This document shows, one piece after another, positions 61,762-64,000 of a DNA stretch of 64,000 bases. Position 1 is the stretch's first letter, and every line of letters begins with the position of its first letter. The DNA lies in contig NZ_JAUTAL010000001.1 of the NCBI RefSeq assembly GCF_030818575.1, positions 1,922,001 through 1,986,000 of the forward strand. The letters run 5' to 3'. The DNA comes from Chryseobacterium camelliae (GTDB lineage Bacteria > Bacteroidota > Bacteroidia > Flavobacteriales > Weeksellaceae). The notes beneath the pieces are model-generated. The model did not search any database. It saw only the letters and a list, made by a program, of their open reading frames with translations, and was not told the DNA's origin. A program made the translations under genes and the position numbers.

Positions 61762-62244
61762 CTAATGCGGAAGTTTCTCACGGAAATATCCGTATACCCA
61801 GGTTCCTGCGACCGCGCTTACCAGGGTAATAATAACCGCAAATGCACCTGTTCCGATCTGTGCGAAAAGCGGTCCCGGACAGGCACCGGTAACAGCCCAT
61901 CCAAAGCCGAAAATCAGTCCCCCGTAGATCTGTCCTTTATTGAATGTCTTCGGAGCTATAAAGATCTTCTCTCCGGAAAGCGTCTTGATATTGAATTTTT
62001 TGATGATAAAAACAGATACCATTCCGGTCAGAACTGCACTTCCTATCACTCCGTACATATGGAAGGACTGTAGCCTGAACATTTCCTGGATCCTGAACCA
62101 GCTGATGATTTCCGCCTTGACAAATACAATGCCGAATAAGATTCCTACAAGGAGGTACTTCAGATTTCCATACCACCGGTTGGCAGGCTGAATTTTATTA
62201 ATATTCACACCTGACGGACTAGATGCATTTTTTTCTTTTTCCAT
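61762..62244 (-). CDS. YeeE/YedE family half-transporter (small subunit)
   Basis: A 160-residue membrane protein with four predicted helices. The motif FGWAVTGACPGPLFAQIG (Cys near residue 117) is the Cys-containing loop of YeeE/TsuA-type thiosulfate or sulfur transporters. With the neighbouring 187-residue protein it would form the full two-half transporter. It starts 9 bp after the partner gene, so co-translation is likely. Its role is uptake or export of thiosulfate or related sulfur anions. Confidence 0.88.
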   Translation of the reverse strand: MEKEKNASSPSGVNINKIQPANRWYGNLKYLLVGILFGIVFVKAEIISWFRIQEMFRLQSFHMYGVIGSAVLTGMVSVFIIKKFNIKTLSGEKIFIAPKTFNKGQIYGGLIFGFGWAVTGACPGPLFAQIGTGAFAVIITLVSAVAGTWVYGYFREKLPH

Positions 62245-62253
62245 GTTGCTTAG

Positions 62254-62817
62254 TTATAAGGAGAGAATGAACGGCAGGAGGACATTGGCCATTAAAAATC
62301 CACCAGCCATGAAACAAACGGTAGCCACTAATGAAGGCCATTGCAGGTTAGACAATCCCATAATGGCATGGCCGCTTGTACAGCCGCCGGCATAACGGGT
62401 TCCGAAACCTACCAGAAATCCACCGATGACCATAGTGAAAAAGCCTCTGAACGTTAGCAGGCCTGCAAAATTGATCAGCTGTACCGGTACCAGGCTGCTA
62501 TAATCCGTAATTCCATAGGTAGCCAGTTCTGTTTTAAGGGCCGGATTAACAGAAATTTCTCCAGGGTACATCAGGAGTCGGGAGGCTATGGCACCGCCCA
62601 AAAATATCCCGAATACAAAAAACAGGTTCCAGGCTTCTCTCTTCCAGTCGTATTTGAAGAAACTGATATTTGCAGGAATGCAGGCGGCACAGATATGCCT
62701 GAGCGATGAGCTGATCCCAAATGATTTATTACCGAGAATAAGCAGCACCGGCACAGTAAGTCCTATCAGCGGCCCCGCTACATACCATGGCCAGGGTTCT
62801 TTAATCGTTTCTAGCAT
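62254..62817 (-). CDS. YeeE/YedE family half-transporter (large subunit)
   Basis: A 187-residue membrane protein with about five predicted helices. It carries the conserved loops RHICAACIPANI (Cys pair near residues 43 and 46) and RYAGGCTSGHAIMG (Cys near 146), the family's substrate-relay Cys motifs. It is the first gene of the three-gene sulfur operon (this gene, the 160-residue half, CstB-like protein) and divergent from the MarC gene. The 155-bp intergenic region (62818-62972) is AT-rich and should contain both promoters. Confidence 0.9.
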   Translation of the reverse strand: MLETIKEPWPWYVAGPLIGLTVPVLLILGNKSFGISSSLRHICAACIPANISFFKYDWKREAWNLFFVFGIFLGGAIASRLLMYPGEISVNPALKTELATYGITDYSSLVPVQLINFAGLLTFRGFFTMVIGGFLVGFGTRYAGGCTSGHAIMGLSNLQWPSLVATVCFMAGGFLMANVLLPFILSL

Positions 62818-62972
62818 GATGTTACTTAATTTTCAACGAATATACGACTGAAAATAATAAAATCCCCTAACTTATTCAGCCTGTTAAATTTCCTTTGGGA
62901 TATTCTATATTTAATTGAATAGTTATATATTTAGATCACAAAATATTTTTTCACGTAATACTAGACAGATTT

Positions 62973-63638
62973 ATGCCGGTACCGTTTCATTCTTTTCTGC
63001 ATCTTTTGTTTATTGGGATCATCGCGCTTTTCCCGGTGGTTAATCCTATTGGTTCTGCCCTGATTGTCAGCCCGTACCTTTCCAGGCTCTCGGATAGCCA
63101 GAAGAAGAATGCGGTCAGAAAGATTACGGTATATGCTTTTTTCATCTGTATCGTGTCTTTATTTGCAGGCCACTGGATCCTGGAACTGTTCGGGATTTCA
63201 ATCCCTGTAATCCAGGTAGCCGGAGGCATCCTGATCTGCAAGATGGGTTGGGTTTCGCTGTCTTCCGACCAACAGCAGAACAGTGATAAAAACCTGACCG
63301 GTGAAACTGAAATCGGAACTGCCGATATTTCGGACCAGTTGTTTTACCCTCTTACATTCCCCATTACTACAGGAGCAGGAACCATTTCGGTGCTATTTAC
63401 CTTAAGTGCCCACAGTGCAGATAAGAACTGGGAAACATACCTGATCAACACTTCTGCCATCATTCTGGCCATCCTTATCATGTGTGCCATGGTATTTTTC
63501 TTTTACAGCCATACCAAAACCATCATACAGAAACTCGGAACAAACGGGCAGAATATTGCCAACAGGATTTTTGCCTTCCTGATCTTCTGTGTAGGCCTGG
63601 AGATTGCAGTTACAGGTGTGAAAGCCATTTTCCACTAA
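62973..63638 (+). CDS. MarC-family integral membrane protein
   Basis: A 221-residue protein with six predicted transmembrane helices. LFPVVNPIGSALIVSPYLSR at the N-terminus and YPLTFPITTGAGTISVLFTL in the middle are MarC/UPF0056 signatures. Despite the name, a role in multidrug resistance is not established for the family. It is divergent from the sulfur operon. No terminator is clear in the 188 bp before the porin gene. Confidence 0.92.
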   Translation: MPVPFHSFLHLLFIGIIALFPVVNPIGSALIVSPYLSRLSDSQKKNAVRKITVYAFFICIVSLFAGHWILELFGISIPVIQVAGGILICKMGWVSLSSDQQQNSDKNLTGETEIGTADISDQLFYPLTFPITTGAGTISVLFTLSAHSADKNWETYLINTSAIILAILIMCAMVFFFYSHTKTIIQKLGTNGQNIANRIFAFLIFCVGLEIAVTGVKAIFH

Positions 63639-63826
63639 TCTGTAAAAATGCACTGGCAATGACCAATGCCAAGATTTATCTTTCAAATGAACATTTTCCA
63701 AGATGCCAAATAGTTACAAAAGCTACTGAAAAGATTATACACTTGATTACATCACCTCCGCCGGTTGCTCTTTGCCGTCTCTGCCAGTAACCTAACCAGT
63801 TCCAGTCTGCAGCTTACCCTTATCCA

Positions 63827-64000
63827 CTAAAACTGGATGTGTGACCTGATCCCAAAGACATGCACCGGTCCGCGGTCCCTGTTATAAGCCGGATTATGCA
63901 CATACTGATAGTCGAAGGTCGCCCAAAGGAATTTGGTTAGTTTTGCATTGTAATACATTTCCAGAATAGATTCGCTGCCGTAGTTCAGTTTGCCGTCACC
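63827..64000 (-). CDS. Carbohydrate porin (OprB-like), C-terminal part only
   Basis: The last 57 residues of an outer-membrane beta-barrel run off the right edge of the window. ESILEMYYNAKLTKFLWATF, DYQYVHNPAYNRDRGPVHVF and the terminal Phe (HIQF) match the end of OprB-type carbohydrate-selective porins, and the terminal aromatic residue is the BamA signal. Read from the minus strand, the stop is at 63827-63829. The rest of the gene lies outside the window. Confidence 0.8.
   Translation of the reverse strand, partial: GDGKLNYGSESILEMYYNAKLTKFLWATFDYQYVHNPAYNRDRGPVHVFGIRSHIQF

Overview
The window is chromosomal DNA from a member of the Bacteroidota, most likely a Chryseobacterium-like flavobacterium. 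The evidence is the protein families present (GLPGLI family, secreted proteins that begin QVGINTT after the signal peptide, DUF2911, TonB-dependent receptor with a carboxypeptidase-regulatory N-terminus, PepSY membrane protein), AT-rich intergenic DNA, and a promoter element of the Bacteroidota -7 type (TAnnTTTG). No rRNA, tRNA or CRISPR array was recognised.

Layout. (1) 1-7,000: an AT-rich variable region. It holds two near-identical copies of an unknown 184-residue gene (1200-1754 and 3960-4514). Each is divergent from a different small HTH regulator gene, and each regulator is followed by the same terminator/spacer repeat and then by a different unknown gene. (2) 7,000-13,500: ordinary accessory genes: SnoaL-ABM protein and AraC regulator, YbaK-type deacylase, MarR regulator and universal stress protein that share an operator-like sequence, a zinc-peptidase-like gene cut short by an in-frame stop, and a fragment of a second copy of it. 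(3) 13,665-28,622: an NIS siderophore locus. A VioC/AsnO-type 2-oxoglutarate oxygenase is divergent from a tightly overlapping nine-gene operon: diamine-forming decarboxylase, NIS synthetase fused to a GNAT acyltransferase, N-hydroxylase, second NIS synthetase, MATE exporter, acyl carrier protein, stand-alone adenylating enzyme, TonB-dependent receptor and PepSY membrane protein. The ACP plus adenylation pair and the C-hydroxylase are not part of the minimal desferrioxamine or aerobactin recipe, so the product may be a hydroxylated and/or acylated siderophore.

(4) 29,761-36,432: an intact 6.67 kb transposon of the IS1595 type, bounded by 70-bp perfect terminal inverted repeats and a perfect 8-bp target duplication (AAATATTA). 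Besides its transposase it carries nine small AT-rich cargo genes, including a homologue of the phage superinfection-exclusion protein SieB, a two-gene operon of unknown type, and a strongly structured, terminator-bounded non-coding segment. This is a candidate mobile defence island.

(5) 36,776-64,000: mostly core and metabolic genes: two Crp/Fnr regulator plus enzyme pairs, a PRISE-type reductase, tandem secreted C-type-lectin-like proteins, SDR and AraC genes, AsmA and GLPGLI proteins, an alpha/beta hydrolase divergent from a MerR regulator with two operator-like palindromes, serine hydrolases and an S41 peptidase, a probably frameshifted membrane protein, quinone oxidoreductase, chloroperoxidase-like hydrolase, YihY protein, a sulfide-detoxification operon (two YeeE/YedE half-transporters and a CstB-like protein), MarC, and the C-terminus of an OprB-like porin at the right edge.
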